Positions 29,764 to 39,757 of a stretch of 64,000 nt of DNA are shown here, one piece after another. The position numbers and the translations under genes are program-made. The notes under the pieces are model-generated. The model saw only the letters and a program-made list of their open reading frames with translations. It was not told the DNA's origin and ran no database searches. Origin of the DNA: an uncultured Acetobacteraceae bacterium (GTDB lineage: Bacteria > Pseudomonadota > Alphaproteobacteria > Acetobacterales > Acetobacteraceae); the NCBI GenBank assembly GCA_903895595.1, contig CAITUP010000091.1, positions 124,001 to 188,000 of the forward strand, given 5' to 3'. The first letter of the stretch is position 1; each line of letters opens with the position of its first letter.

Positions 29764-29843
29764 CCCCGTCATGGTCGGGCCTGACCCGACCGACTTTATC
29801 CCATTGGCCTGAGATGGTCGGGTTAAACCCGACCATGACGGGT
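29764..29843. repeat. Bipartite REP/BIME-like palindromic element (copy f)
   Basis: ccccgtcatggtcgggcctgacccgaccgactttatcccattggcctgagatggtcgggttaaacccgaccatgacggg. Confidence 0.85.
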
Positions 29844-29866
29844 GGATCGCAAAGGAGAACACAACA

Positions 29867-30754
29867 ATGAAAATCGGATTCGTCGGCCTCGGCATCATGG
29901 GCCGCCCCATGGCTTTGAACCTCAAGAACGGCGGCCACGACCTGATCGTGCCGGAGCGCGCCAGCCTGACCGCGGAAATCCGCGCCGCCGCGACCGTCGT
30001 CGCCGACGGCAAGGCCGTGGCCGCCGCTTCCGATGTCGTGATCCTGATGGTGCCCGATACCCCCGATGTCGAATCGGCGCTGTTCGCCGCCAACGGCGTC
30101 GCGGCGGGGCTGAAGGCGGGCACGCTGGTGATCGACATGTCCTCGATCTCCCCCGTTGCGACCAAGGATTTCGCCGCGCGCGTCAACGCGCTGGGCTGCG
30201 ACTATCTGGACGCCCCGGTGTCCGGCGGCGAGGTCGGTGCCAAGGCCGCCAGCCTGACCATCATGGTCGGCGGGCCGGATGCCGCGTTCGCCCGAGCAAA
30301 ACCGCTGTTCGATCTTATGGGCAAGAACATCACGCATATCGGGGCCGAGAACGGCACCGGCCAGACCTGCAAGGTCGCCAATCAGATCATCGTCGCGCTG
30401 AACATCCAAGCCGTGGCGGAAGCGCTGGTGTTCGCATCCAAGGCGGGCGCCGATCCGGCCAAGGTGCGGTCGGCGCTGATGGGCGGGTTCGCGTCCTCGC
30501 GCATCCTTGAAGTGCATGCCGAACGCATGCTCGCCGGCACGTTCAACCCTGGCTTCCGCATCCGCCTGCACCAGAAGGACCTCAATCTGGCGCTGTCGTC
30601 GGCCAAGGACCTGAACCTTTCGTTGCCCAACACCGCCATCGCCCAGCAAATGATGTCGTCCTGCATGGCTCGGGGGGAGGGCGATCTGGACCACTCGGCG
30701 CTGGTTTTGGCCATCGAGAACATGGCCAATTACAGCATGCGCGATAAATCGTAA
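29867..30754 (+). CDS. glxR: 2-hydroxy-3-oxopropionate (tartronate semialdehyde) reductase
   Basis: MKIGFVGLGIMGRPMALNL, DAPVSGGEVGAKAASLTIMVGG, adjacent to hyi. Confidence 0.87.
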   Translation: MKIGFVGLGIMGRPMALNLKNGGHDLIVPERASLTAEIRAAATVVADGKAVAAASDVVILMVPDTPDVESALFAANGVAAGLKAGTLVIDMSSISPVATKDFAARVNALGCDYLDAPVSGGEVGAKAASLTIMVGGPDAAFARAKPLFDLMGKNITHIGAENGTGQTCKVANQIIVALNIQAVAEALVFASKAGADPAKVRSALMGGFASSRILEVHAERMLAGTFNPGFRIRLHQKDLNLALSSAKDLNLSLPNTAIAQQMMSSCMARGEGDLDHSALVLAIENMANYSMRDKS

Positions 30755-30905
30755 CGCCGATCAGTCCACGAGAATCCGTCGCAGAAACCGGCATGGAACT
30801 TGAAAAACAGTTCCATGCGGCGTAACTTGTGCCACGAACGCTGGTTCTGAGACTCGACTCGCGACGAGCGACAGAACCGGTGCGATACCGGCCAAGGGGC
30901 GAAAC

Positions 30906-31790
30906 ATGTCGATGCGGTTTACGGAAATTGGGCAGCAACTGCGGGCCTACCGGCTCGAGTCCGGATTGCGGGCCGAGGAAATCGCCGCCCGCCTCGGTGT
31001 GTCGCGCGCGGCGCTGTATCGCTACGAAAAAGGCGAGGTTATCAAGCTCGACACCATCAAGCGGCTGGCCGAACTGTTGAAAATTTCGCCGCTGTCGCTG
31101 TTGGGGATCGGAGTCGAGTATTACAGCCGCCCCATCGGCTACGCCGAACGCGTCCGCCAGATCGAGGAAACCACCGATCAGGTCCTGCAACTGACCGGGC
31201 CGCTCTGCTACCTCACGACGTCCGATTCCTACGACGCGACCCTGGCCGCGGCTTTCGACGAAGCGGTGGAGCAGGCCGGCGACGAACGCGTGGCGATGCG
31301 CAGCCTGACCGAACAGGTCCTGGGCATCCAGATCGCCCGCAAGCGCATGTACACGATGCGGCGCCCGAGCATCATCGCCATGGTCTCCATCGCTTCGGTC
31401 CGGCGTCTGCTGGAAGACGGCATCGCCAGCGGCATCGCGGTATCCGACCGGCTGCGCCGCATCTGCCGCGACGTGGCGGTGAAAGAGATCGAAAACATCG
31501 CGACGCTGATGGAAACCGAACCGATGGGCCTCCAATTCGGCCTGCTGACCGGGGTGCAACCCAGCTCGTCCTTCAAAATCCTGCGGGCGCGCGACCGCGT
31601 GTCGCTGGCGGTCAACCCGTTTTTGCCGGACATCTACCCCAATTCGCACACCGGCGTCGCGATGATCACCGGTGCCGATGAAGCGGTGGCGGCGCATCAG
31701 CGCGTGGCCGAGGCCAACTGGCGCGACGCGCTTAAGGGTTCGGTCGGTGCGGCTCGTCTGCGCCAGCTGATCGCCGCGGCAGCGGGATAA
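30906..31790 (+). CDS. XRE-family HTH transcriptional regulator with unknown C-terminal domain
   Basis: IGQQLRAYRLESGLRAEEIAARLGVSRAALYRYEKGEVIKLDTIKRLAELL. Confidence 0.8.
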   Translation: MSMRFTEIGQQLRAYRLESGLRAEEIAARLGVSRAALYRYEKGEVIKLDTIKRLAELLKISPLSLLGIGVEYYSRPIGYAERVRQIEETTDQVLQLTGPLCYLTTSDSYDATLAAAFDEAVEQAGDERVAMRSLTEQVLGIQIARKRMYTMRRPSIIAMVSIASVRRLLEDGIASGIAVSDRLRRICRDVAVKEIENIATLMETEPMGLQFGLLTGVQPSSSFKILRARDRVSLAVNPFLPDIYPNSHTGVAMITGADEAVAAHQRVAEANWRDALKGSVGAARLRQLIAAAAG

Positions 31791-32982
31791 TACGCGCCAG
31801 CGGCCAAGCCAGGGCGGTTACCGCGGCCGACACCAGGATCAATGGTGTCAGCCTGCCACCGAATGCGTGCTCGTAAAGCGCCGATCCGATCGTGTCGGCC
31901 AACGGGACGGCGAAGTTCACCGTTGACATCAGGGCCGCGAAACCGAACCCTTCCGCGCCCTCCGGACAGGCCTCAGCCGCGAGGCTGAACGTGGCGATGG
32001 TGGCCAACATGTTGGCGATCCCGGCGGCGAAATAAATCGCGACGGCGCTGGCGGGGCCGCCCAGAAGCAGATAGGCCAAGGTGGTGACGACGCCGGCCAA
32101 GATACTCAGGCGCAGCAACGACACGGTCGGCATGTCGCGCACGACGAAGCGGTAGAACACGCCGCCGGCGATCCACCCCGCCGCGTTGACCGACGCCAGC
32201 AGGCCGACGAACCCCTGGGAGAAACCCAGATGGTCCGTCATGTGGAAATATAGCGGCGTGCCGAAGCCGGGGCTGAAATAATACAGGAACAAATAGGCCG
32301 CGATCAGCCACAACACGCGGGACCGCAACGCCCGCAGCAACGCGGCGAACCGGTGCCGCAGGGCAACGAGGTCGATGGCGGCGCGCTCCTCATGGATTAA
32401 ACGCAGGGCCGGCAGCACGGCCAGCGGCGCGGCGGCGGCGATCCAGGCTGCGGTATGCAGCGCGTCGAGCGCGGCCAGATGCTGCGCCAACTGCCCGCCC
32501 ACCACCGACGCGGCGATCATCGCGACATTGTAGAACAGCCATTGCTGATTGACGAAAGCGCCGCTCCGCCCGGTGCGTTGCCCGTTCTCCACCAGCAAGG
32601 CACCGCACAAAGTGCTGGCGATCGCCAATGCCACCGACGCCAATACCAAAGCCGGCACAATCCCGGCCGGCGTGCTTGTCGTCGCCAAGCCGACGAAAGC
32701 TGCCGTACCCGCCAAACTCGCCAGCAACAGCCATCCCCGGCGGCGGGAGCCGAACAGCGGCACGAAATCCGACAGCACCCCGTATAATGGCTTGATCACC
32801 CAGGGCAGATCGACCACCGCCAGCGACGCGCTGATCTCGGTCGGGCCCCAGCCTTGCACCTCCTTCAGGAAATGCGTCAGCGGCACCCAGACGACGCCGG
32901 ATTTGGCCTGTCCGATCCCCTCCATCGCGTAAACGATGGCGAAGAACCACATCAGGCGGTGGGTGGGGGGAGAAGCGGTCAT
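31732..32982 (-). CDS. MFS transporter
   Basis: 12-TM-like hydrophobic pattern from MTASPPTHRLMWFFAIVYAMEGIGQAKSGVVWVPLTHFL; the track ORF to 34893 is an over-extension across hyuA. Confidence 0.8.
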   Translation of the reverse strand: MTASPPTHRLMWFFAIVYAMEGIGQAKSGVVWVPLTHFLKEVQGWGPTEISASLAVVDLPWVIKPLYGVLSDFVPLFGSRRRGWLLLASLAGTAAFVGLATTSTPAGIVPALVLASVALAIASTLCGALLVENGQRTGRSGAFVNQQWLFYNVAMIAASVVGGQLAQHLAALDALHTAAWIAAAAPLAVLPALRLIHEERAAIDLVALRHRFAALLRALRSRVLWLIAAYLFLYYFSPGFGTPLYFHMTDHLGFSQGFVGLLASVNAAGWIAGGVFYRFVVRDMPTVSLLRLSILAGVVTTLAYLLLGGPASAVAIYFAAGIANMLATIATFSLAAEACPEGAEGFGFAALMSTVNFAVPLADTIGSALYEHAFGGRLTPLILVSAAVTALAWPLARIIPLPRRSAGADEPHRPNP

Positions 32983-33060
32983 ATGCACCCGACCCTGCAT
33001 GAGGCGTTGCCCCGGAACAAGGGGCGCGTCACGATACCGGGGTTCAACGGAGTTCGGCAC

Positions 33061-35136
33061 ATGCCCTGGCGCATCGGGATCGACATCGGCGGTACTTTCA
33101 CGGACGTGGCCATGGTGGAGGAAGGGACCGGCCGCATCGGCATCGCCAAGGTCCTGACCACGCCGCACGACTTTGGAGAGGGTGTGATCGCCGGCATCGC
33201 CCAGGGCCTGCGGGAAAACGCCATCGACCCCGCCGACGTGGCCCTCCTGTCGCACGCCACCACCGTCGTCACCAACGCGCTTCTCGAAAAGAAGGGCGCT
33301 CGGACCGGCTTCATCGCCACGCGCGGGTTCCGCGACCTGCTTGAATTGCGCCGTTCCTCCCGCCCCGACCTGTACGATCTGTTTCAGGACGGGCCGGCCG
33401 TGCTGGTCCCGCGCCGCCACCGGTTCGAGATCACCGAACGAATCGACGCGCAGGGACAGGTCGTGACGCCTCTGGCGGAAGACGAACTGCCGGCGCTGAT
33501 CGACGCCATCCGTACCGCCGGCGTGGAAACGGTGGCGGTCTCCTTCCTCTTTTCCTTCCTCAACGACGCCCACGAGCGGCGGGTCGGCGAAGCCCTGCGC
33601 GCCGCGCTGCCGGGCGTCGGGGTGTTTCTGTCCTGCGAGGTTCTGCCGGAAATCCGGGAGTTCGAGCGTGCCAGCACCACCGCCGTCTGCGCCTATGTCG
33701 GGCCGTTGCTCGCTGGCTATCTGGAACGGCTGTCGGAAGCGACGTCTGCGTTGGGTTTGCCGCCGTTGTATGTGATGGGGTCCTCGGGTGGGGTGTTCGA
33801 CATTGCCGAGGGGCTGCGGATGCCGGCGATGGCGGTCGAATCCGGCCCGGCCGCGGGTGTGATCGCGGCGGTGCTGGTGGGGCGGCAATTGGACCGACCC
33901 AACCTGATATCGTTCGACATGGGCGGCACCACCGCCAAGGCCAGCGTGATCGCCAACGGGGAAATCGCCGTGACGGCGGAATACGAGGTCGGCGGCGCGG
34001 CGAACACGAAGCGCTGGATGCACGGCACCGGCCACCCGATCCGGGTGCCGGTGATCGATCTGGCGGAGGTTAGCGCCGGCGGCGGCTCCATCGCCTGGGT
34101 CGATCCCGGCATGGCGTTGAAAGTGGGGCCGCACAGTGCCGGCGCGGCGCCCGGTCCGGCGGCCTACGGCCGTGGCGGCACACGGGCGACGGTCACGGAC
34201 GCCAATGTCGTGTTGGGCTATCTCGATCGGACCGCTTTGTTGGGCGGTGGGTTGCCGATCGACGCGGCGGCGGCGGAGCGCGCGGTGCTCGCCGATGTCG
34301 GGGTGCATTATGGCTTGTCGGCCATCGAAGCGGCGCAGCGCATCGTTGGCATCGTGAACGCCAACATGGCGCAAGCGCTGCGCATTGTCTCGGTCGAGCG
34401 CGGCTACGATCCCCGCGAATTCAGCCTGATCGCGTTCGGCGGCGCCGGTCCCGTCCAGGCCGTGGCGCTTGCCGAGGAGCTCGGCATTCCCGAAGTGATC
34501 GTTCCGCCGGCGCCCGGCGCCTTTTCGGCCTTGGGTCTGGTGGCGACCGATCTGAAGCGCGACTACGCCCGGACGCTGTATGCCGACCTCGGCACCGTGG
34601 CGCCGGAACGCGTGGCGGACGTGGTCGCGTCCATGGAACAGGCGGGGGCGGCGATGCTGGAGGCATCCGGTGTGCCGGCGGACCGACGGGCGCTGCTGCG
34701 GTTGGCGGATGTGCGGTACCGGCGGCAGGCCTACGAGCTGACGATTCCGGTGGCGGAGGGGCCGATTACCCGAGCGACATTGGACGAACTGGCGGCCGCG
34801 TTTCACGCACGTCACGAACAGACGTACGGTCATGCCAACCGCGCGGAAAGCGTGCAGTTGGTGACCCTGCGGGTGACAGCGGTCGGACGGCATGCTGCCT
34901 TGCAGCTAACGCGTGCCGGCGACGCCGGATTGGCCCGTGTGCGCCACCGGGACGTGTGGTTTCCGGCGGCGGGGCTTGTCAGTACACCTGTATATTGGCG
35001 GGATGGCCTCGTCGCGGGCGACACGCTGCCAGGGCCGGTTGTGATCGAAGCCTTGGATGCAACGGTTGTTATACTCCCCGGATGGAATGCCAAGGTCGAT
35101 ATTGGAGGATATTTGCACGTTACGCGGGTATCGTAG
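33061..35136 (+). CDS. Hydantoinase/oxoprolinase, subunit A type
   Basis: MPWRIGIDIGGTFTDVAMVEEGTGRIGIAKVLTTP; SHATTVVTNALLEKKGARTGFIATRGFRDLLELRR; start chosen at 33061 after GGAG. Confidence 0.9.
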   Translation: MPWRIGIDIGGTFTDVAMVEEGTGRIGIAKVLTTPHDFGEGVIAGIAQGLRENAIDPADVALLSHATTVVTNALLEKKGARTGFIATRGFRDLLELRRSSRPDLYDLFQDGPAVLVPRRHRFEITERIDAQGQVVTPLAEDELPALIDAIRTAGVETVAVSFLFSFLNDAHERRVGEALRAALPGVGVFLSCEVLPEIREFERASTTAVCAYVGPLLAGYLERLSEATSALGLPPLYVMGSSGGVFDIAEGLRMPAMAVESGPAAGVIAAVLVGRQLDRPNLISFDMGGTTAKASVIANGEIAVTAEYEVGGAANTKRWMHGTGHPIRVPVIDLAEVSAGGGSIAWVDPGMALKVGPHSAGAAPGPAAYGRGGTRATVTDANVVLGYLDRTALLGGGLPIDAAAAERAVLADVGVHYGLSAIEAAQRIVGIVNANMAQALRIVSVERGYDPREFSLIAFGGAGPVQAVALAEELGIPEVIVPPAPGAFSALGLVATDLKRDYARTLYADLGTVAPERVADVVASMEQAGAAMLEASGVPADRRALLRLADVRYRRQAYELTIPVAEGPITRATLDELAAAFHARHEQTYGHANRAESVQLVTLRVTAVGRHAALQLTRAGDAGLARVRHRDVWFPAAGLVSTPVYWRDGLVAGDTLPGPVVIEALDATVVILPGWNAKVDIGGYLHVTRVS

Positions 35137-35293
35137 ACACGTCCAAGTTGAATTATCATCGTCACGTAAGGAATGACAAAACCCGACAAAACGCGCGTGG
35201 CCCATCGTTCGCCGATGCGCCACAGTCTTGCTGAAGCGGCGGCCTCGGCTGTACGGTTCTGTATAGCAATATTATTCCGGTGGAGGTTATCCC

Positions 35294-35542
35294 ATGGCTG
35301 AGAAGGCAAAAACTCCCATCGATCCGTCGATCCGGGGAATCGTCTGCTGCCTGATGGATCTTGAGCAAGAGGCATTGTCGTTGGGTCAAAATTTGGCGGC
35401 GAACCTGATCGCGGCGGCCCATCTCGCATTGGCCAACCGCGATGCCCCGGCCGTCAACGACAACCTCGGGCTACCGGTGGCAATCCTGAGCGGGCGGTCA
35501 GCTATCCGATTGAATGAGCGTCAGGGGATTGCCGGCGGCTGA
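35294..35542 (+). CDS. Small hypothetical protein (82 aa)
   Basis: ATG preceded by GGTGGAGGTTATCCC; independent short ORF between hyuA and the histidine kinase. Confidence 0.5.
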   Translation: MAEKAKTPIDPSIRGIVCCLMDLEQEALSLGQNLAANLIAAAHLALANRDAPAVNDNLGLPVAILSGRSAIRLNERQGIAGG

Positions 35543-38003
35543 CACGCCGCCCGCGTCTCGTGCGCTGGAGATCGCCGCCTGCATCGTCAGGATAAAGCAG
35601 GCCCCAGTGCCCGTGTTGGTTACGGACAGGCCGCCGCCGATCGACTGCATCATGCCGTGACTGATCGACAACCCCAGGCCGGTCCCCTCGCCGGGGGATT
35701 TCGTTGTGAAAAAAGGTTCGAACAGGCGTGGCATGACGCTGGCGGGAATGCCGCCGCCACGATCCACGATCCGCAGTTCGACCTGCGCGCGCGGTTTGGT
35801 GGGCGCCTCGATCCGCAAAACCCGTTGGTCGGAAGAAATATTCCTCATCGCGTCCCGGGCGTTGACGCACAGATTGACGATAACGTTTTCGATCAGCACC
35901 AGCCGGCCCGTGACCCGCGGCAGATCCGATGGCAAATAGGTCTCGACCGTCACGCCGTAGCTGCGCAGCATCCCGCTGACCAGCGCCAGCGCGCCGGTCA
36001 CGGCTTCCTCCAGATGCACCGGCTCCAGCGGCCCGGTATCGCCGCGGCCGAAAATACGCAGATGCGACACGATGTTTTTCGCCCGTTGGGCCTGCTCGAC
36101 AATCCGGGTCAGCCGGACGCGCGCGCCGGGAATGCCGGCCGGTCCGATGGACAAGGCGTCCTCGGCGTTTTCGGCGGCCAGGGACATGACCGCGATGGGC
36201 TGGTTCAGCTCGTGCGCCAATCCGGTCGCGAGCTCGCCCAAGGTCGCGAGTTTGGCGTTGTCCATGACCTGCTGCGCCATGCCGTGCTCGCGGGTGATAT
36301 CGGTCCAGTTGCCGATGATCTCGGTGCTGTCCGTATAGCGCTCCACCACGCGCGCTCGGTCGCGGATCCAGACGCCGCTGGAGCCCGGCAAATGATATTC
36401 GGTTTGCGCTTCGCCGGCTTCCAGCACACGCTGGAAGAATGCGTCGATCTGCGTACGGGCGTTGTCGCCGAGGTCGTCGTACCAGCCGGTCCCGCCACCC
36501 ACGGCGTCGATGGTTCGGCCCGTGATCGTGGCGACGTTGTCGCTGATGAAGTCGATCGTCAGGCGTCCGTGTGCGTCTATGGTGCCGCGGTACACCGCGG
36601 TGGGCATGCCGGACAGCAACCGGCTGACTTCGCCCCGGGCTGTTTCCGCCGCGCGTTCGGCCTGCCGAGCGACGGCGGCCTCGGTTTGGGCTTTGCGAAG
36701 GGCGGTGATGTTGGTACCGATGGTTAGGATCTGGGCGACATCGCCGGCCGGCCCGAAGATCGGCGTCTTGGTCACCAGCATATGCCGCTCGGGCTCGAAC
36801 GGGGTGGCGAGGTACGATTGTTCGATATCGAAGATCGTTTTACCGGTCCGAAGAACCTCGCGATCCGCTTCGTTGGCGTCTTTGACGAATGGGGCATCGC
36901 CCATGAAGTCCCCGATGCGTTTCCCCACCGGGGAACCGCCGGCGGGTCTGAAAAACGCGAGATAGGCCCGGTTCGTCCAGCGGATGCGCAGGTCGCGGTC
37001 CTTCAATTGAATCGTCGCAGGGGCCGATTCCAAAACGGTTTCCAGCAGCTTTTCCCCATCTTGGCGGCGGGCGATCTCCCGGATCAGGAAGGTGGCGATA
37101 CCCAGCGCCAACGCACCGATGAAAATATTGCCGAGCAGCACCTGATCGCGGAATCTGATGTAGGGCGCGAGGACTTCCTCGGTCGACAGGCCGATATTCA
37201 CGATCAGCGGATATTCGCGGACGCTGCGGTAGCTGACGATGCGTTCGATACGATCGGTCGAGTAGGCGACGGTGTAGTTTCCCACCGGTTCGGCGCTTAT
37301 CCGCTTGAACAGTTCCGAATTCGCGATCGATCGTCCGGTCGCCGGCCGCGAGGCGGGAGCGGATGACACCGTCCAACCCGACCAAAGCGATCGCGCCATG
37401 CTCGCCCAGCGAAAGCGAGTTATAGAAATTGGCGAAGTAATTGGGGTCGAGGCCGAAGACGACCGTGCCGGCGAAACGCCCGTCCGGACGTTCCAGCCGG
37501 CGGCTGAATTGCAGGCTCCAGCGGCCGCTGGCCTTGGCCCGGACCGGCTGGCTGATGAACAGGCCGACATCGGTGCGGTCCCGCTGCACGATGAAGTGAT
37601 CCCGGTCGCCGATATTATGACCGGCGGTGCCGACATTGTTCAACACAACCGTGCCATCCGTGTTGGAAATACCCAGCACCGCGGCTTCCGGTTGCAGCAG
37701 CAGATCGCTATGCGACACCCAGTAGTTCAGATCGAAACGATCCGGGTTCTGGCGGTAGTCGCGCGCGACGTTTAACAACAACTGATCGATGGACCGGATT
37801 GTCGCGACAACGTGTTCCTCGGTCGCGCGGGCCAGGTTGCCCGCGTTCACCACCGCCTGTTCCTGAACGGCTTGGCGTTCCCGGCTGAGCGTGAACCAGG
37901 ACGCCGACACGAAAGCGACCACGACCACCAGCACGAACGCGGTGAATTTCCAATTGCCGGACCGGATCGGTATCGGCCAGTTCATCGTGATCGGAGACGG
38001 CAT
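35498..38003 (-). pseudogene. PAS-domain sensor histidine kinase (Cache-like sensor, TM, PAS, HisKA, HATPase), split by a frameshift near 37324-37333
   Basis: N-terminal part lies in ORF 36840..38423 (MPSPITMNWPIPIRSGNWKFTAFVLVVVVAF...GLDGVIRSRLAAGDRTI); the remainder is in ORF 35498..37636 (IANSELFKRISAEPVGNYTVAYS...ELATGLAHELNQPIAVM...GTGLGLSISHGMMQSIGG). Confidence 0.8.
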
Positions 38004-38161
38004 CGACAGCTTCCGGATGGGACAAAGACAGGCAGCGGGCCATCCTAACCCCGTACGCCGCGATGCCCTAGTCCCCTGGCAAGAGGATTGAACGCGCGGT
38101 CCGAAGCCGTTAGCAAGGCACCGCCGCCGGCAGACGGTGGCATGAGGACCGCACACCCGCC

Positions 38162-38629
38162 ATGACGTTATTCGCCGCCCTCCCAACCGCTGAGAGCCCT
38201 CCACCGGTTCCGGTGCACTGGCAGGTCTTGATCGTCGACGACGAAGCCGCCGTTGTCGAGGAACTCGCGCACGGTCTGCGCCTGCGCGGCTATCGCATCC
38301 TAACGGCCACCTCGGGCGCGGAAGCGTGGAACCTGCTGACGACCCGCACCGACATAGGTGTTGCGGTATGCGACATCCGGATGCCCGGCATGGACGGCCA
38401 CGCATTGACCCAGGCCATCGCAATGCGCAATTGCGATGGACACCGGACGCAGGTTATCATGATCAGCGGACATGGCACGTCCCACGATGAAGCGATCGCG
38501 ACCGAGGCGGGCGCGGTTGCCTTCCTCAACAAGCCCTTTCGGGCCAGCGAGCTGCGCACCGCGCTCGGCATCGCCTTGCAGCGGGCCGGCGGGGACGATC
38601 AGACGTCGGGAAACGCCGTGAACGCGTAA
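38162..38629 (+). CDS. Single-domain (receiver) response regulator
   Basis: VLIVDDEAAVVEELAHGLRLRGY, CDIRMPGMDGHAL, FLNKPFRASEL. Confidence 0.85.
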   Translation: MTLFAALPTAESPPPVPVHWQVLIVDDEAAVVEELAHGLRLRGYRILTATSGAEAWNLLTTRTDIGVAVCDIRMPGMDGHALTQAIAMRNCDGHRTQVIMISGHGTSHDEAIATEAGAVAFLNKPFRASELRTALGIALQRAGGDDQTSGNAVNA

Positions 38630-39303
38630 CCCTGGTTGCGGATGGTGACGATGCTGCGCTCCCCGCCCGGACCGAGCTTCTGGCGCAAGTGGAGGACCAG
38701 GTTGTCGATCGCGCGCTCTTCGGACCGCCAGGGCCGCATGAAGACGCGCCGTGTCAGGGTTTCGCGATCGACCGGCTGATTGGGCGTTTCGAGCAGTTGG
38801 GCCAATAATTCGAACTCCGCCGCGGTCAGCGGGACGATCGAACTGTCGGGCCGGTACAGCAGGCGCTCCGGCAACGAGAACCGCCAGCGCGGCTTCGCCT
38901 CCCCCGCGGCCGGCGCGGCCGCCGCCGCTCGGCGTAGATGCGCGCGCACACGCGCCACCAGCTCCCGTCCGGAAATTGGCTTGATCAGGAAGTCGTCGGC
39001 GCCGATTTCAAGCGCCAGAATCCGGTCGGCTTCGCGCTGGTTGGCGGTGAGGACCAGTACCGGCACCTGCGTCAGCATGCGCAGCCGCGGCAGCCGGGGG
39101 ATCGAGTCCACGGACCCGAGAAGCTGATCGAGGACGATGATGTCGATTTGGTTTGCCTCGACACGCGCCAGCGCCTGATCCCAGTCGGGTGCGGTCAGCA
39201 CCTGCATGCCGTGGTGACGCAGGGATATCGCCATTTCGTCCGCGAGGCTGAGATCGTCCTCGACGATCAGCACAGTGGGATTGCCGTCTTCTCTGTCCTG
39301 CAA
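38599..39303 (-). CDS. OmpR-family response regulator (receiver + winged helix)
   Basis: VLIVEDDLSLADEMAISLRHHG, GADDFLIKPISGRELVARVRAHLRR, wHTH FELLAQLLETPNQPVDRETLTRRVF...RAIDNLVLHLRQKLG. Confidence 0.88.
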   Translation of the reverse strand: MQDREDGNPTVLIVEDDLSLADEMAISLRHHGMQVLTAPDWDQALARVEANQIDIIVLDQLLGSVDSIPRLPRLRMLTQVPVLVLTANQREADRILALEIGADDFLIKPISGRELVARVRAHLRRAAAAAPAAGEAKPRWRFSLPERLLYRPDSSIVPLTAAEFELLAQLLETPNQPVDRETLTRRVFMRPWRSEERAIDNLVLHLRQKLGPGGERSIVTIRNQGYAFTAFPDV

Positions 39304-39420
39304 GAGCGCGTCACCTCTTCATGGTACGGACCGGTCGCACCCTGCGTTGGGCGCGCAATCCTTCAAGAGCAATAGGCTATCGGCGCCGTGTCGGGCAAGA
39401 GAACAGCGACCGGTCCTCAG

Positions 39421-39717
39421 GGGGATCGCATATGGCGGATTTTCGACACTTTCCGTCATGGTCGGGCCTGACCCGACCATCTTCTGCGATTTTATACCAG
39501 CTGACCTAACTATTGACACATCGGCGCGTGGTAAATCGTCATGCCGACCTGCGTCGGCATGACGATGTGGCGAATTCCGGTGCGTCAGTGGTTAGTTCGG
39601 TTGGTATTACGCACCATTGAAAAGGCGGGTTTTTCGAACGGTGCCTAATTGGCAGGAGATGGTCGGGTCACGCCCGACCATGACGGAAAGTGTCGAAAAT
39701 CCGCCATATGCGATCCC
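39421..39717. repeat. Large inverted repeat made of two extended REP-like arms (39421-39481, 39658-39717) enclosing a MITE-like element
   Basis: Left arm GGATCGCATATGGCGGATTTTCGACACTTTCCGTCATGGTCGGGCCTGACCCGACCATCT; reverse complement of the right arm is identical except c/g in the loop. Confidence 0.88.
39494..39607. repeat. MITE-like 114-bp palindromic element, copy A
   Basis: ATACCAGCTGACCTAAC...GTTAGTTCGGTTGGTAT with central ATCGTCATGCCGAC-CTGC-GTCGGCATGACGAT; about 86% identical to the reverse complement of 52706-52819 (hand alignment). Confidence 0.85.
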
Positions 39718-39757
39718 ACCGGACCGGTCCTGGCTCCTGCGGGTCACGTTTGTTATC

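Noticed and set aside
31732-34893. 1,053-aa minus-strand ORF as a single protein
   Set aside because: Only the MFS portion from 32982 is coherent; the N-terminal part is antisense to the hydantoinase A gene.
39421-39717. Complete insertion sequence
   Set aside because: Palindromic arms are present but there is no transposase ORF; retained only as MITE/REP-like repeats.
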